This document shows positions 1-10,624 of a stretch of 64,000 nt of DNA, in pieces. Each line of letters opens with the position of its first letter. Position 1 is the stretch's first letter. Both the position numbers and the translations under genes were made by a program. Below the pieces are notes generated by a model. That model ran no database searches and was not told the DNA's origin. It was given only the letters and a program-made list of their open reading frames with translations. Source of the DNA: Carposina sasakii (taxonomy: Eukaryota > Arthropoda > Insecta > Lepidoptera > Carposinidae); assembly GCA_014607495.2 (NCBI GenBank), contig CP053160.1:7502001-7566000 (forward strand). The letters run 5' to 3'.

Positions 1-1686
1 AATATAAACATTATTCCAGAGTGCTTTGAGGAACAAAGCCAGGACTACCTTGAAGTTTGCGCAAAACACGGACTTCTTCCAGGTCATAATCTGCCTACGC
101 GTATTAGTGGTTCTTGCTTGGATCACTTCATGATCAAAACAAATCTACCATGTATCAATCTTGTCACTGAGTCCCCAATAACAGATCACAACGCTGTCCT
201 ACTTAGTATAAACCGCACGCTTACTAAGCAAAATCACCTGCACACCAAAAGTACACTTAACATGCAAAAACTCGAATATGATTTATGCAATATAGATTTC
301 AGCCCAGTTTTCATTTGTGCTGACGTAAACACCTCGCTATTGTTTGTAATAAAATCTGTACAAGCAGCAATATTACATAATACGACCGTACATAACGTAA
401 ATAGGAAATATCAAAATATTAAACCCTGGATAACACCTGGTCTCATTCGATGCATAAGACATAGAGACAAACTGCATCAAAGAGCTAAGCATTATCCCGA
501 CAACGTTATAATTCAAGTAACTTACAAAAGGTATAGGAATTTCTGTAATAATCTCCTTAAAAAACTGAAAATCACTTATGAAAAGAACATGTTATACGAG
601 GCCGGCAAAAACAGTAAAAAGATTTGGAAATTTGTAAAAAACGTTACATACTCTACAAAAGAGCATAAATCAAATTCGAATTTACTAACATCCTGCCCGT
701 CACCACATTTGTCAGCTAACAACGTAAATAACTTTTTTGTGAATGTAGGCAAAAATCTTGCAGAAGACATTTTGAAAAACTCGTACACAAGACTAACTTT
801 TCCTCTGCAAGAATCTGATATAAAGGTAAGCAAAAATAAGACATATTTTGTTATACTAGACACGGACGAAAGTGAAGTAGCACGTATTATCTCAGGACTA
901 AAAAATGATTGTGCAGTGGGCTGGGATAATATTAGCAATAAAATTCTAAAACAATTTAAACATGTACTGGTGCCCCCTTTAACCTATATTTTTCGTCTGT
1001 GCTTGTCTGAAGGAATCTTTCCGAAGTGTCTCAAAAAAGCTGTAGTGATACCAATTCATAAGTCTGGCAGTAAAAATACAGTTACCAATTATAGACCAAT
1101 ATCATTACTTCCATCGATCTCAAAAATACTAGAAAAAATCATCAATAGTAGGTTAATTGATTACTTAGAAAAAAGTCATCTCCTCTCACCTAATCAATTC
1201 GGTTTTAGAGCCAAACGGTCGACTGATGATGCAGTGCATTGTCTAACTAACCATATATCAAGCGAACTTGGCAAAGGTAACCTGACCATGGGAGTGTTCC
1301 TGGACTTAGCAAAAGCGTTTGACACGGTTTCTATACCCGTCCTTTTAAATAAGCTCGAGACTTTAGGTATAAGAGGCACGCAGCTAAAAATATTTACAGA
1401 CTATCTTCGCAATCGATACCAGTGTGTCAAAATTGATAATTTTTATAGTGATGATCATCAGAACACTAACTATGGTATTCCCCAAGGAAGTATATTAGGT
1501 CCTACCCTGTTTTTGATTTATATTAACGACTTGTGTAACATTAATCTGGAACACGGGAGGATTATCTCATATGCTGACGATACTGCACTAATTTTTTCCG
1601 CTAACACTACTAATGACCTATTCGAACGCACGCAACGAGGACTAAATCGACGGCTCCTAAGTATACTGAGTCAACTGCACTTCTAA
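1..1686 (+). CDS. LINE ORF2, 5' part: endonuclease end plus reverse transcriptase (interrupted)
   Basis: The frame is open from base 1, so the ORF begins upstream of the window; a TTG at 118 is not a credible start. Residues 38-61 carry an endonuclease-like 'GSCLDHFMI...ITDHNAV' stretch. The RT follows: 'NYRPISLLPS' near residue 363, 'LDLAKAFDT' near 433, 'GIPQGSILGP' near 492 and the catalytic YADD at residues 524-527 (bases 1570-1581). LINE RTs copy their own RNA at a nicked target. The frame runs into the terminal inverted repeat of the nested transposon at 1651 and stops at 1684-1686, so the last 12 residues are transposon sequence. The natural continuation is at 6067-6855. Confidence 0.92.
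   Translation, partial: NINIIPECFEEQSQDYLEVCAKHGLLPGHNLPTRISGSCLDHFMIKTNLPCINLVTESPITDHNAVLLSINRTLTKQNHLHTKSTLNMQKLEYDLCNIDFSPVFICADVNTSLLFVIKSVQAAILHNTTVHNVNRKYQNIKPWITPGLIRCIRHRDKLHQRAKHYPDNVIIQVTYKRYRNFCNNLLKKLKITYEKNMLYEAGKNSKKIWKFVKNVTYSTKEHKSNSNLLTSCPSPHLSANNVNNFFVNVGKNLAEDILKNSYTRLTFPLQESDIKVSKNKTYFVILDTDESEVARIISGLKNDCAVGWDNISNKILKQFKHVLVPPLTYIFRLCLSEGIFPKCLKKAVVIPIHKSGSKNTVTNYRPISLLPSISKILEKIINSRLIDYLEKSHLLSPNQFGFRAKRSTDDAVHCLTNHISSELGKGNLTMGVFLDLAKAFDTVSIPVLLNKLETLGIRGTQLKIFTDYLRNRYQCVKIDNFYSDDHQNTNYGIPQGSILGPTLFLIYINDLCNINLEHGRIISYADDTALIFSANTTNDLFERTQRGLNRRLLSILSQLHF
1647..1676 (+). repeat. Left TCGA target duplication and 26-bp TIR of the Sola-like transposon
   Basis: TCGA (1647-1650) is followed by the TIR at 1651-1676. 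It matches the reverse complement of 6037-6062 with no mismatch. Confidence 0.95.
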
Positions 1687-2513
1687 TAACTTTACAGGAA
1701 GAGCATTATGAAGAGTGAAAGGTCATATTTTAAATGTTAACACAATCAAGAAAAAATAACTAATTATTTTCAAATGAACATAATGAAAGCTTTGAATAGT
1801 GTACAATGAAATTCATAATAGTTTAATAATTTGAGAGATAATGTAGATACACCAGTGTACGTTGACGTTTGTTTATTAAGAATGGATCACCTACCACTTA
1901 CCTTTTTGTACGTCGTACTAACGAATTTACTTTTTGTGAAAGCATTATTCGGTAAATTTAGTAAAAAATATTTTTATACGCTTATTAGAAATTTTTCTAT
2001 GTTACATTTTATCTGATATATATTATTTTTATCAAAATATCAAGAGTTGACTCACTATGCATAGAACATAACTTTCAAAGCAACCCATTTTTATATTGAG
2101 TCAAGTGTATTAAAAGATAGGTAAAATGAATTAAATACCCTTAAATTGTTTAAAACTTTAATTCTCATAAAAGAAATCTCACAAAAACAAATTGGTAACA
2201 TTACCACAACTTAAAATTTTCCATACAATCAACATAAATAGAAATAGTAAGACTTAAAAAACAAAGATAAAAAATGTTTATTGTTTCAATTGCCCATTGT
2301 CTTATTTTCAAAAAATAAGAGTTAATACTAATTGTATTATATTTGGAACCGCATTTATATAGGAACAATTATTTTTAAGGCCTATAATGAAAATCACAGA
2401 AGTCTAAATATTTAAGATACTAATGATGGCTTAGAATTAAATCAGTCTCAAAAATTTACATGAGAAAAAAACTTAACAAGTGAAAAAATATCAAAAAAAA
2501 TAAATGTTTTTAC

Positions 2514-4882
2514 TTATTCTGAATCGCTTTCAACTGTATTGCTCTCAGTTTTAATCAAATTAGAAAAAAATAAGTGATATTCCTTTGGTATAATCAGTTT
2601 GTGGCACATGTCCATTAAATCTTTGTGTTTATTTTTATCTATTGGGATCGGCTTGTTGTAAGCTGGGCGAAGATCGCAAATTTCAGTATTATGGACAATG
2701 TTGTTACGTGTTGCTTTAGGTTTATTAGCACAATCAATCCAGCTGTACGAATCTTGCATGTAGCTAGTTTTATAAAATAATTTGTAAGGATTTTCTGCCT
2801 CAGTCCTTATTTCGGTGACCTTATTCCATTGCATCTTAGACCCATCAGAGCTAAAAATCCAGTTATTAACCTTTTTAAGCAAAGCTTTGAAGTCCATTAC
2901 AATATCTTGAGAAACTTCAGTGACTTTATAAGATTTATCATCGGTTTTAGCGAATTGGAACGCTGTGTACCACTGAGCAGGTGTATAAAGTATTTTATCT
3001 CTAGTCTGTCTTTCTATTAGAGCATGCATACTGTCGCCCTCATTCTGTGTATGGCCAACAATTAAGAAACGATGACTAATTTGTATTTTATATTTATAAC
3101 TGGCCATCATATACATCAGAAAAACGATCCTGTTTCGATTCTGACCACCACAGTTATCAGACCAGAATTTGTACTCTTTTATACCAACGTTGACTGTTTG
3201 CTCAATGAATTTATAAACACAGCTAGCAATTTCATTTGCCCCTCTTTTAGCTGTCTGTTGGTGCCAGGTGAAGCAATAACCTTGACGACATCCTATATCA
3301 AATATTGTAAAATTATAAACTGTAAGTTTACGTTTATAATAAAATGTGCTAACGTTTCCATGGGGTACATTCAAGCACTTTTGGAGATCGTAAGCTGCTG
3401 TTAGAATTTCAGGTTGCTGTTGTGCTAATTCTTTGTCTTCTGCTTTTAACTTTCTTGCTAAATCTTTCTGATTCAAGTGTTCTGCCTGTTTTGCTATTTC
3501 TTGATCTGTGCGCTGTTTATTATTTTCAAATATGTGACATTCTTCACAAACATCTTTTTTGGGCTTGTGGAAACCAATATTTAAGTTTTTGTTGATAATA
3601 TCACGATATTGTCGCACGCTGGTAACTTTATTTGTGTACTTATTGGGATCAAACCATTCTTGATACAATTTATACATTTTAGGAAACGACAAAGATCCAT
3701 CAAGATATTTTTTAGTGGAATCTTTGCGGATATAGTGTGATTCCACAGGCTGCAAATTTGCAACATGATCAAGTACACTACTTTTCATGTCATCAGTTAT
3801 TTTTTTCAGATGATTAACATGCTTTCCTCGCTGATCAGACTGTACAACTCCTTGTCCTTTTTCGAGTTTTTCCAAAGCTGTATATAGAAAATTGAAGCTT
3901 ATAGATAGAGTATTCAAAAACATAGTTTTACATACAGGAACGTTTCTAATAACAACGTAGTCTTTTTCATAAATAGGTAAAGTGTAAGAAATAGTACTCA
4001 GTCTTTTCGAATTCTCCTTATCTGTTGTTGTCCTCTTTTTCATGTCTTTAGTAGCATACTTAGTCAAAAAGTCCCACTGCCTGGAATGATCTCCAATATT
4101 CCAAAACATTTCAAAAATGTTTGCTCTAGCCTCTTCCGATATTTTCTCACTACATTTTTTTCTACACGTTGTAGGACATGAAGGTTTTAGTATTTTTTTA
4201 TTATGCACTTTTCCATTTCTACTAGTATATTGTAAGCCTCGATTGACGTTCCGTTTTCTTACCTCATCCTTCCAATCCTTTATGAAACGTTCTCTTTGTC
4301 TACCTTTGTCTTTCTTGGTCTCTGAAACGCGTTTGCGACTCCGAAAAGTTGGAGTAGTAACTGGGGAGTCTGTGTCGTTTACATTAGATGCAGGAGTATA
4401 GGCAGGACTATCAACACAAGAGGCGTCCTCGCGAAAGGGTGAAGGGCAAAAATCATAGTAGGGTGATGGCATTGGAGTATCATCATGTATTTTGTCATCA
4501 CAGTTACTGGTACTAGGATTTTCTTTGATATTCAAACCTGGAATGTTCGTGCTTTCACAAAAATATGGATTAGGTGTGTTAGGTTGCGAATCTTCAATTT
4601 CTGAGGGCGATGAAGTGTTAGTAGATAGTAGAGTGCCAGTTTTGTGTGGAGGTTCGTCAGGGAAGTTTTTATTGATAGGAGCTGGTGAAAAATCCGGAAT
4701 ATCATTCGGAAAAATAGAAGAATTGGAGGGTAGATTTCGTAAAAAGTCATCAGTATCTTCCAAATCGATGTCATCTAATATTGATAACTCTTCTTGGGTG
4801 AAATGTGCATCGGCAGGAAGAGGAGATTCTGAAAAGAGCAAACTATTACAGTCGTGCAATACATAGAAACAAATTCTGTAAA
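2514..4882 (-). CDS. Sola-like transposase, exon 2 (main exon)
   Basis: This exon encodes about 789 residues of a predicted 828-residue transposase (join with 5553-5670). The reading frame passes upstream of a TTG at 4859 to an acceptor AG at 4883-4884, and joining to exon 1 there keeps phase. The N-terminal third is acidic and Ser/Pro rich. A basic stretch (KKDKGRQRERF) and a Cys-rich segment (CPTTCRKKC) follow, then a CEEC pair. The putative catalytic core has 'FDIGCRQG', 'FWSDNCGGQNRNR' (Asp at about residue 615) and 'HTQNEGDSMHALIE', giving candidate acidic residues for a D-D-E/D triad. No frameshift or internal stop is visible. The 'DNCGGQN' and 'HTQNEGDS' motifs occur in a family I associate with Sola transposons. 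The alternative is another superfamily with 4-bp duplications. Confidence 0.75.
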
Positions 4883-5552
4883 CTATTTTTTTATTATATA
4901 AACTAGCTACGTTATGTCCATGTAGAAGCCGACACTTATATATAAGTACTTAAATATCTGTCGTTATTTCAATGCTCTAACATGCCATGATTTCATAACT
5001 CCAATACATAAATATTTTATATTGTAAAGCAACATGAGCAATAAATAAATGAATATGAAACTTTGCTTATATCCAAGGCTGCTTTTATTCTAATACTACA
5101 TTTTCACTAAAAGGAATTCAGAGTTTCAGGCGTAATAATGAAAGAAACAGAGAGACATTCACGGTCACTTCGAATTTGAAGTATTAAATAAAATACTTAT
5201 TAAAAAAAACACTATCCCTATTGTCCTTTTTTCTATAATATAAAAAAAATTAACATGGTGGCACATGGAATTGAATCCGGTACCTCTTCATACATAAATG
5301 ATTAAATAACTAACATTATTTATTTATTCGCTCAATAACAATGTGTAAACCATTTTAATAAATCATACAAACAAGTTACAGAAATCGGTAGAATGAGTCA
5401 AGTTAAAACTTAGCAAAAAATATTCAACGTATACTGATCTATCTTAGTTATACCACTATACGCGGTTACACTCTCAAATTTTATAATAATAAAATTAAAT
5501 AGGTACTATAATATTTTTATACACTAATAAATAACAATTTCACTCGACTTAC

Positions 5553-5670
5553 CTCTTTCCTCTTCATTTTGAACATCATCACAAACTTCGGAAGTATTTT
5601 CATTGTTATTCGTTAGGTTATCATATTTCTCATTAACTAAATTAATAATTCTTCGAGATCTAGAACCCAT
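5553..5670 (-). CDS. Sola-like transposase, exon 1 (predicted)
   Basis: On the minus strand an ATG at 5670 opens a 39-codon frame beginning MGSRSRRIINLVNEKYDN and rich in Asn and Glu. It ends at a consensus donor (GAG|GTAAGT, GT at 5552-5551). The exon is 118 nt, leaving one base of a codon. Splicing to 4882, after a TAG acceptor, restores frame into the large exon across a 670-bp intron. The acceptor has a poor pyrimidine tract. An ACAG acceptor 7 nt further on gives the wrong phase. The basic GSRSRR start is plausible for a nuclear protein. Confidence 0.55.
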
Positions 5671-6036
5671 CACCGCTTTCTATTAAGTTAAAGCATCAAA
5701 TTTAAATAAAAGCAAGACAAAACAAACAATTATTTATGTATGGATGACAAAAATACGCAACCACCTCCGCACTCCGCGCCGCTTCGACGAATACTGAGTC
5801 ACTTTGTACAAGTTGAAACTTGCACCAACATTGCCGCGCTCGCGTCCCGCGTACACTGGTATCATGCACTCGACTTAGTATACGACGTGCGAAATAAATT
5901 ATCTGTGTACTTGATCCAATGTACGCTAGTTTATTACAGTTGTTTATAGGGATATCAACTTTTTTTTAACACAGGTAGATAAAAAAATATGTACCTATTG
6001 TTAATATGCAAAAACATGAAATTGACGAAAATTGTT
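5671..6036 (-). other. Subterminal/promoter region of the Sola-like transposon
   Basis: Non-coding interval between the putative start codon and the right TIR. It contains partial echoes of the TIR ('TACTGAGTCA' near 5794, 'TTAGTATAC' near 5874) that could be subterminal transposase sites. The region 1677-2513 is the corresponding non-coding left end; it holds a related 'GAGTTGACTCA' at about 2042. Confidence 0.35.
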
Positions 6037-6066
6037 AGTTGACTCAGTATACTTAGGAGCCGTCGA
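6037..6066 (-). repeat. Right 26-bp TIR and TCGA target duplication
   Basis: 6037-6062 is the exact reverse complement of 1651-1676. The following TCGA at 6063-6066 repeats 1647-1650. Confidence 0.95.
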
Positions 6067-6855
6067 AATATTGTAAATAACTGGCTTCAGCGCAATTTAT
6101 TAACCCTTAATGCTGAAAAAACTAAATATATTTATTTTACAATGCGTAGACCTCAATACCCTGTGAATAACCCACTATATGCACACCAACACCATAGTAC
6201 ACCAGACAACACAATATGCAATTGTCCGACTCTACAAAAATCCAGTAGCATGAAGTATTTAGGTGTAACAATTGACGACACACTCTCTTTCCGGGAACAT
6301 ATTCAAAATGTTGTTGGTAGAGTACGTAAACTACTGTATATATTCAAAAAATTACGTCTTATCGCAGACCCACAGCTAGTTACTCAAGTGTATCTAGCTT
6401 TATGTCAATCTATCATACAATATTGTATTAGCTCATGGGGTGGTGCACATAAAACAATCATATTACCCCTCGAAAGAGCTCAACGAGCAATCCTGAAAGT
6501 GGCTACTTTCCGTCCTTTCTTATTCCCTACCTGCCTTTTATATAAATCCTGCAATGTTTTAACAGTCCGTCAGCTTTTCATCATTCATATAGTGCTAAAA
6601 CAGCATAAAACACTTGCCTACAGTCATGATATTACTAACAAAAGACGGAAAGATATAGTATGCACTGTTATCTCGACACCATTTAAATTTACCAACAGAT
6701 TTTTTGCCTATATAGGTCCCTTACTTTATAATAGGATAAATAGATTAAATGATATATATGACCTTACATATTTCCACTGTAAGAAAGTAGTTGATAAGTA
6801 CTTAAAAACTTTATGTTATGATGACACAGAAAATCTGTTATTAGTTGATAAGTAA
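6067..6855 (+). CDS. LINE ORF2, 3' part: RT thumb/C-terminal region (interrupted)
   Basis: This continues the frame of 1-1650 directly after the TCGA duplication. It encodes 262 residues and a TAA stop. It begins NIVNNWLQRNLLTLN and carries the typical LINE C-terminal block 'MKYLGVTIDDTLSFREHI', then 'AQRAILKVA' and a Leu/Lys/His-rich end. The ATG at 6142 lies inside the domain and is not a true start. Without the transposon insertion both parts form one continuous ORF of more than 810 codons from the window edge. Confidence 0.9.
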   Translation, partial: NIVNNWLQRNLLTLNAEKTKYIYFTMRRPQYPVNNPLYAHQHHSTPDNTICNCPTLQKSSSMKYLGVTIDDTLSFREHIQNVVGRVRKLLYIFKKLRLIADPQLVTQVYLALCQSIIQYCISSWGGAHKTIILPLERAQRAILKVATFRPFLFPTCLLYKSCNVLTVRQLFIIHIVLKQHKTLAYSHDITNKRRKDIVCTVISTPFKFTNRFFAYIGPLLYNRINRLNDIYDLTYFHCKKVVDKYLKTLCYDDTENLLLVDK

Positions 6856-7066
6856 TTAAGTTTTTAAATAGTTAAGAAACGTATTCTCCTTAGTATGCTA
6901 TTTTTAATTGTTAATTTATTTTATAAGTTAATAAGAACTTTATCACCTGAAACACAGGCTCAGCCTAGTTCAGGAATCATTTATTATTTACCTATCCATA
7001 GCGTAAGACATTGTACATAAAATGTGTGTCTATTGAATAAATAAATATTATTATTATTATTATTAT
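6856..7066 (+). other. LINE 3' UTR with (ATT)n tail
   Basis: AT-rich untranslated region ending in AATAAATAAAT and six or seven ATT units at 7045-7066, the usual end of CR1/L2-like LINEs. Confidence 0.8.
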
Positions 7067-7960
7067 ATCTCTGTTTAAATTCTCGGGACTACAGAGTCCC
7101 GGTCCTTTGAGAGGCGTGCATCGGGCCGTGGCCAAGATGTAGAGGCCCTTTTTAGAGAACTTTAATATCGTGTGGGATACACATGGCGGATACCATCGCC
7201 GACCGCACAATAAGATACACCCGGCGATGGTCCCCGCCATGTGCAAGACTATTGGAGTGCAGATCTATGTCATGCGATGGAAACAAAGGTCATGGGCTAT
7301 GAGGCTGAATATTGGGTGGGGTTGGGTAACTGGGCTATTGAAGGAGACTAACGGACGCCTGCCATTACAACCAAGTCTCATAATTGTTTGGTGGCAGGCG
7401 GTGACTCGCCAACTCATTTCATGGGCCCCCTGAAACGGCCGCACGCACGGAGCGACAAAGGGGGCAACATTTGGTGAGTGGCTAGGGTGGAGGGGTGCCC
7501 CTGGACTTTAAACCGAAGCCAACTCGCCACTTACTGACGGGCACGTCCACCCTCGAGCTGTCATAGCTCTCGCGACTCCACTCTGCCCGGCCGGCGAAGG
7601 AAAGGCAGAGGTGGGGGAACTGTTCCTCGTCAGACTTCACTCCGGCGCCGGAGATGAGGAACAGGGTCTTCCCCCGGGAGTACTTCAGGTCCGTGGGAAC
7701 GCTACCTCCCAACAGCTCGCCACAAGCTGCCCTGCGGGCTTATTATTATTATTATTATTATTATTTTCAAAACATATATTGCAACAATGAAACATATTCC
7801 ATTCAAACGTACTATACTTAAAGGAATAGAATACATTTCCATCTATTATTATTATTGGAAGGACCTTGGAGCCCGGGGTTACCTTATAATCTGCCGATCT
7901 TGGTGAATGCATTGTGCTAGAACTAGGTACGAGCTCAGAGGTCGGGATAGGTCGGTTCAT
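7067..7960. repeat. GC-rich LINE-derived debris between ATT microsatellites
   Basis: A GC-rich block (about 7067-7740) ends at an (ATT)n run at 7738-7766. A second short GC-rich piece (about 7855-7945) follows another ATT run. Both look like terminal regions of non-LTR elements ending in ATT repeats, in uncertain orientation. No RT motif or long frame is visible. Open frames of 70-90 codons here (for example 7482-7712 minus) are not recognisable. Confidence 0.5.
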
Positions 7961-8091
7961 TTATTTACTAACAAAGCTTTTAGGTCATTTGAAATGTTAG
8001 GTTTAAAATAAAATAAAATTAGATACTTTATGATTTCTTTTTCTACTATTACTGCTACAACAATATAATTTGATAAGTACATAGAGAAACG

Positions 8092-8132
8092 GATAGTCCA
8101 CGCGGTCGGAGTCGCGGGCGTCCACTAGTTAC
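8092..8132 (+). mobile_element. Helitron-like 3'-end fragment
   Basis: The sequence reads 'GTCGCGGGCGTCCACTAGT', the 3' end shared with the minus-strand copy at 62767-63003. It is strongly truncated. Confidence 0.45.
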
Positions 8133-8524
8133 GAAATAAAAACCAAATTCGATAATTTCCATCAAAAATAAAAAAAATACTTATATGATGTTAATAATCA
8201 GATTTTTTTCCAAATCCCTACTGAGACTGTTCGTTCATCATCCAGACAATGATAACAGGAATCTTTTGACACGTTATTTATCAAAATTAGATGATTATTT
8301 TTCCTTCAGCTGAAACCAATGAAGTATAAACACAAATCGAATGAAAAGCCAAATCGCAAAAAAAAACCGAAAATGCCTTTTCATATTTAAAGTAACTTTA
8401 TTGTTTAATGTTTATATGTAGGTACAATAAAGAGGAACAGAATGCCAGAAATATTAAAAACCAAATTTCAATGTTGCGTGATGCATTCAAACATGCAGAC
8501 GGACAATAATTCTAAAAAGTGTCA

Positions 8525-8645
8525 TTTTGAGTTACATCTCAACTATAACCTCAAAATTGGTCAGAAGTAGCACCATGTGGTTCTATCGGCCCTTAGTGCT
8601 CTGCCTACCCCGTAAGGGATAAAGGCGTGATTATATGTATGTCAT
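8525..8645 (-). repeat. Interspersed repeat family D, near full copy
   Basis: In reverse complement it reads from 'catacatataatcacgcctttatccctta' type sequence through 'ccgatagaaccacatggtgc' to a 'gaggttatagttgagatgta' end. Other copies are at 14098-14155, 23112-23165, 24932-25062, 26590-26672, 56618-56678, 58702-58832 and 59383-59440. The 'TACATACATACAT' head varies in length. No coding capacity; origin (SINE or LINE tail) unresolved. Confidence 0.6.
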
Positions 8646-9104
8646 ATTGATTTCTATTGGCCCGTAAAGGGCCCAATATATTTTTACATTATTTTTCCAA
8701 TGTACAGTCTAACTTGAATCAAACTTATTATACTATATAAAGATTCTAAAATAAATTGAAAACGCCTAAGGCATGGTGCTACGTCATTCTTTGGATACAA
8801 TTTCAATAAACTTTGTTGGGTAGGGATTTATTTTGTAGTATAAAAATGCTACTCACGAATTTCATTACAATTTTTTTGAACTTTGCAAAAAAATTTGTTT
8901 GGGTTGGTTTTGGGCAGTAAAGCTGACAAGGATTATTGAAGTAGCTTACGCTTCTGATTTATCTGTACTGTATATTTATATACTAGGTACATATTACATA
9001 GGATTTTTGATAAATAAACCTAAAACTGTTTTTAAGCGTACGTAAGACCCTTATCTATATATACTAATATACATACATACATACATAATATATATATAGA
9101 CACG

Positions 9105-9240
9105 GTTGTGTTCTAAAATTGGGTATCCAGAACTGCAGGATCACAAAGGAGATGTGATCAGTAACAAGTTACTAACTTGTCACCTGAGTGAATACCCGAG
9201 TGACCTGAGTCGACTCTTACGACATGCACTGGATGTCATT
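9105..9240 (+). repeat. Interspersed repeat family C copy
   Basis: Contains the family landmarks 'gggtatccagaactgcagga', 'gatcagtaacaagttactaa' and 'gtcgactcttacgacatgca'. At least a dozen copies of this roughly 190-bp family are scattered in the window; the most complete are at 48242-48420, 55128-55317, 58495-58695 and 63440-63625. Confidence 0.6.
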
Positions 9241-9296
9241 TATAAAAAGAAATAAGCATTGTTTCAGCTAATTATTAATTTGACAGATGTTAATTA

Positions 9297-9475
9297 TTCA
9301 CTATGGGTGCGCCCACCACCGGGCCCTACACCCTCCACTGACCCTCGGATCTGATAACTCATAATTGCGACAACAGGCACTTGCACTAACTACAATCGCC
9401 ATGAGAAACCAGACCCGAGCACCTAGCATGCAAGACGATACATTGCACCATTCCGAAATCAAATTCGAAATAAAA
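9297..9475 (-). mobile_element. Hammerhead-associated repeat family, 5'-truncated copy with 10-bp TSD
   Basis: 179 bp flanked by the direct repeat ATGTTAATTA (9287-9296 and 9476-9485). In minus orientation it ends with '...gtggtgggcgcacccatagtgaa', the same 3' end as the copies at 32 kb and 52 kb. It starts inside the element, so it lacks the ribozyme region. The clean duplication with 5' truncation points to reverse transcription at the target rather than cut-and-paste. Confidence 0.7.
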
Positions 9476-9887
9476 ATGTTAATTACACTTTGTTGTCAAA
9501 TATCGTATTTATGTTTGTTTTTAAATAAATTACTTTTTTGAGGGCCGATTTCCCTAAAGGTCAGATACTCGTAGCCTATCTTACAACGACATTCAATTTA
9601 TTCTTATTCTTTATTGTGCATAAATAAAAAATATTATTATTAACGGCCACTAGGCCCGCCCTCGCTTCGTTTCTGTACATATGTATTTACCTCGCAATTT
9701 TTCCCTATTTTATCACTGTTTAAACCTTCCTTGGACTTCCACGAATATTTCAAGACTTAAATTAGCCAAATCGGTCCAATAGGAAAAATGTACAGTGGTG
9801 TGCTTATCTATTCAAAAGATTTTTTCCAGCAAGCTAAGAAAAAGTGAGCAAAACAGAAGCAAAGTAATCCTTCCGATACGCTATCTA

Positions 9888-10059
9888 AGGGGTTAGTGTG
9901 AGTTTTCATCTCGATCTCGTTCGCGTTAACGCAAAGCGGCCAACCAATCACGTAGTGCCGTTGTTCTCACATTTACTACATCACGTCATCACGCCTGCTT
10001 TACGTTTACGCTTTAATTTAACGCGATCGAGTTCGAAGTGAAAGCTCACACTAAGCCCT
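9888..10059. mobile_element. MITE with about 40-bp imperfect TIRs
   Basis: The left end AGGGGTTAGTGTGAGTTTTC and the reverse complement of the right end, AGGGCTTAGTGTGAGCTTTC, match at most positions. The similarity continues to 'CGCGTTAA'. The body is 172 bp with no coding capacity. A target duplication is not clear. Confidence 0.65.
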
Positions 10060-10538
10060 CTGATTATTGCAAAAATCGGCCCTAAATACTTTAAATATTA
10101 TTTTGAGAATACTGTTTTAACCCGAGTTAACTGAGTATTTTGGAAATTCGCTATTGTTTCCGATCCGTTGATTCATTGTGATGGATCTCTATGCTTGACT
10201 GAGTCACGCCTCTCCCGTGCTGCTGAGAGTATTTCATTTGTTAACCTGAAAATACACCTCCAAGCTTCCGTATCGCGGGAATAATACCTTTGATACTTTA
10301 GTATATTTGTATTTCTCGATTTTCTGCTATCTCTATCTTCATATGGTAAGCCAAACAAAAAGCATATAGAATTTTATATTTGAAAAATAACCGTGTTATT
10401 ACAAAGAAAATTAAACATTACTAAAGAACTGTCTAAATTTGACTGATATTCCATAATATTTTGCCGTGTTCAATTAAACAGTTTATAACTTTAGACATGG
10501 ATTTGTAATAATATTGTTAATGGCTATAGGTTTAGCTA

Positions 10539-10624
10539 TTATACTATACGCCAACCATCGTGGCACACGAAGTCATAAAACGTTATATGACAGCGCGTGC
10601 CACGACGGGTGGCGTGTACTATAA
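10539..10624. repeat. Near-perfect 86-bp palindrome
   Basis: Two arms of about 43 nt match each other at roughly 80 percent in inverted orientation around a centre near 'CGTTAT', with 'CGTGGCAC' the best preserved part. It is a short foldback MITE or a hairpin source; nothing else marks its function. Confidence 0.5.

Larger units (their letters stand above)
1651..6062 (-). mobile_element. Complete DNA transposon, probably Sola superfamily, nested in the LINE
   Basis: The element is 4412 bp with perfect 26-bp terminal inverted repeats (1651-1676 and 6037-6062, beginning CGGCTCCTAAGTATACTGAG) flanked by the 4-bp direct repeat TCGA (1647-1650, 6063-6066). Removing the element and one TCGA restores the LINE reading frame exactly, which fixes both borders. 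It encodes one spliced transposase on the minus strand. A 4-bp duplication plus the transposase motifs fit Sola elements; that assignment is from family knowledge and not proven here. Because TCGA is palindromic, the repeats could also be read as 30 bp. Confidence 0.85.
1..7066 (+). mobile_element. CR1/L2-like non-LTR retrotransposon, split by a nested DNA transposon
   Basis: A LINE whose 5' end lies outside the window. It comprises the end of an endonuclease domain, a reverse transcriptase and its C-terminal region, a 3' UTR of about 210 bp and an (ATT)n tail at 7045-7066. A 4412-bp DNA transposon sits at 1651-6062. If that insert and one TCGA copy are removed, the reading frame continues without a stop from base 1 to 6855, so the LINE was intact when hit and has acquired no obvious frameshift since. 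Assignment to the CR1/L2/Kiri/Daphne group rests on RT motif style and is less certain than the LINE call. Confidence 0.9.

Noticed and set aside
118..1686. Frame starting at TTG 118 as a complete protein
   Set aside because: The frame is open back to base 1 and the last residues come from the inserted transposon; it is part of a LINE ORF cut at both ends.
4492..4866. 124-codon plus-strand frame
   Set aside because: Antisense shadow of the Ser/Pro-rich N-terminal part of the Sola-like transposase.
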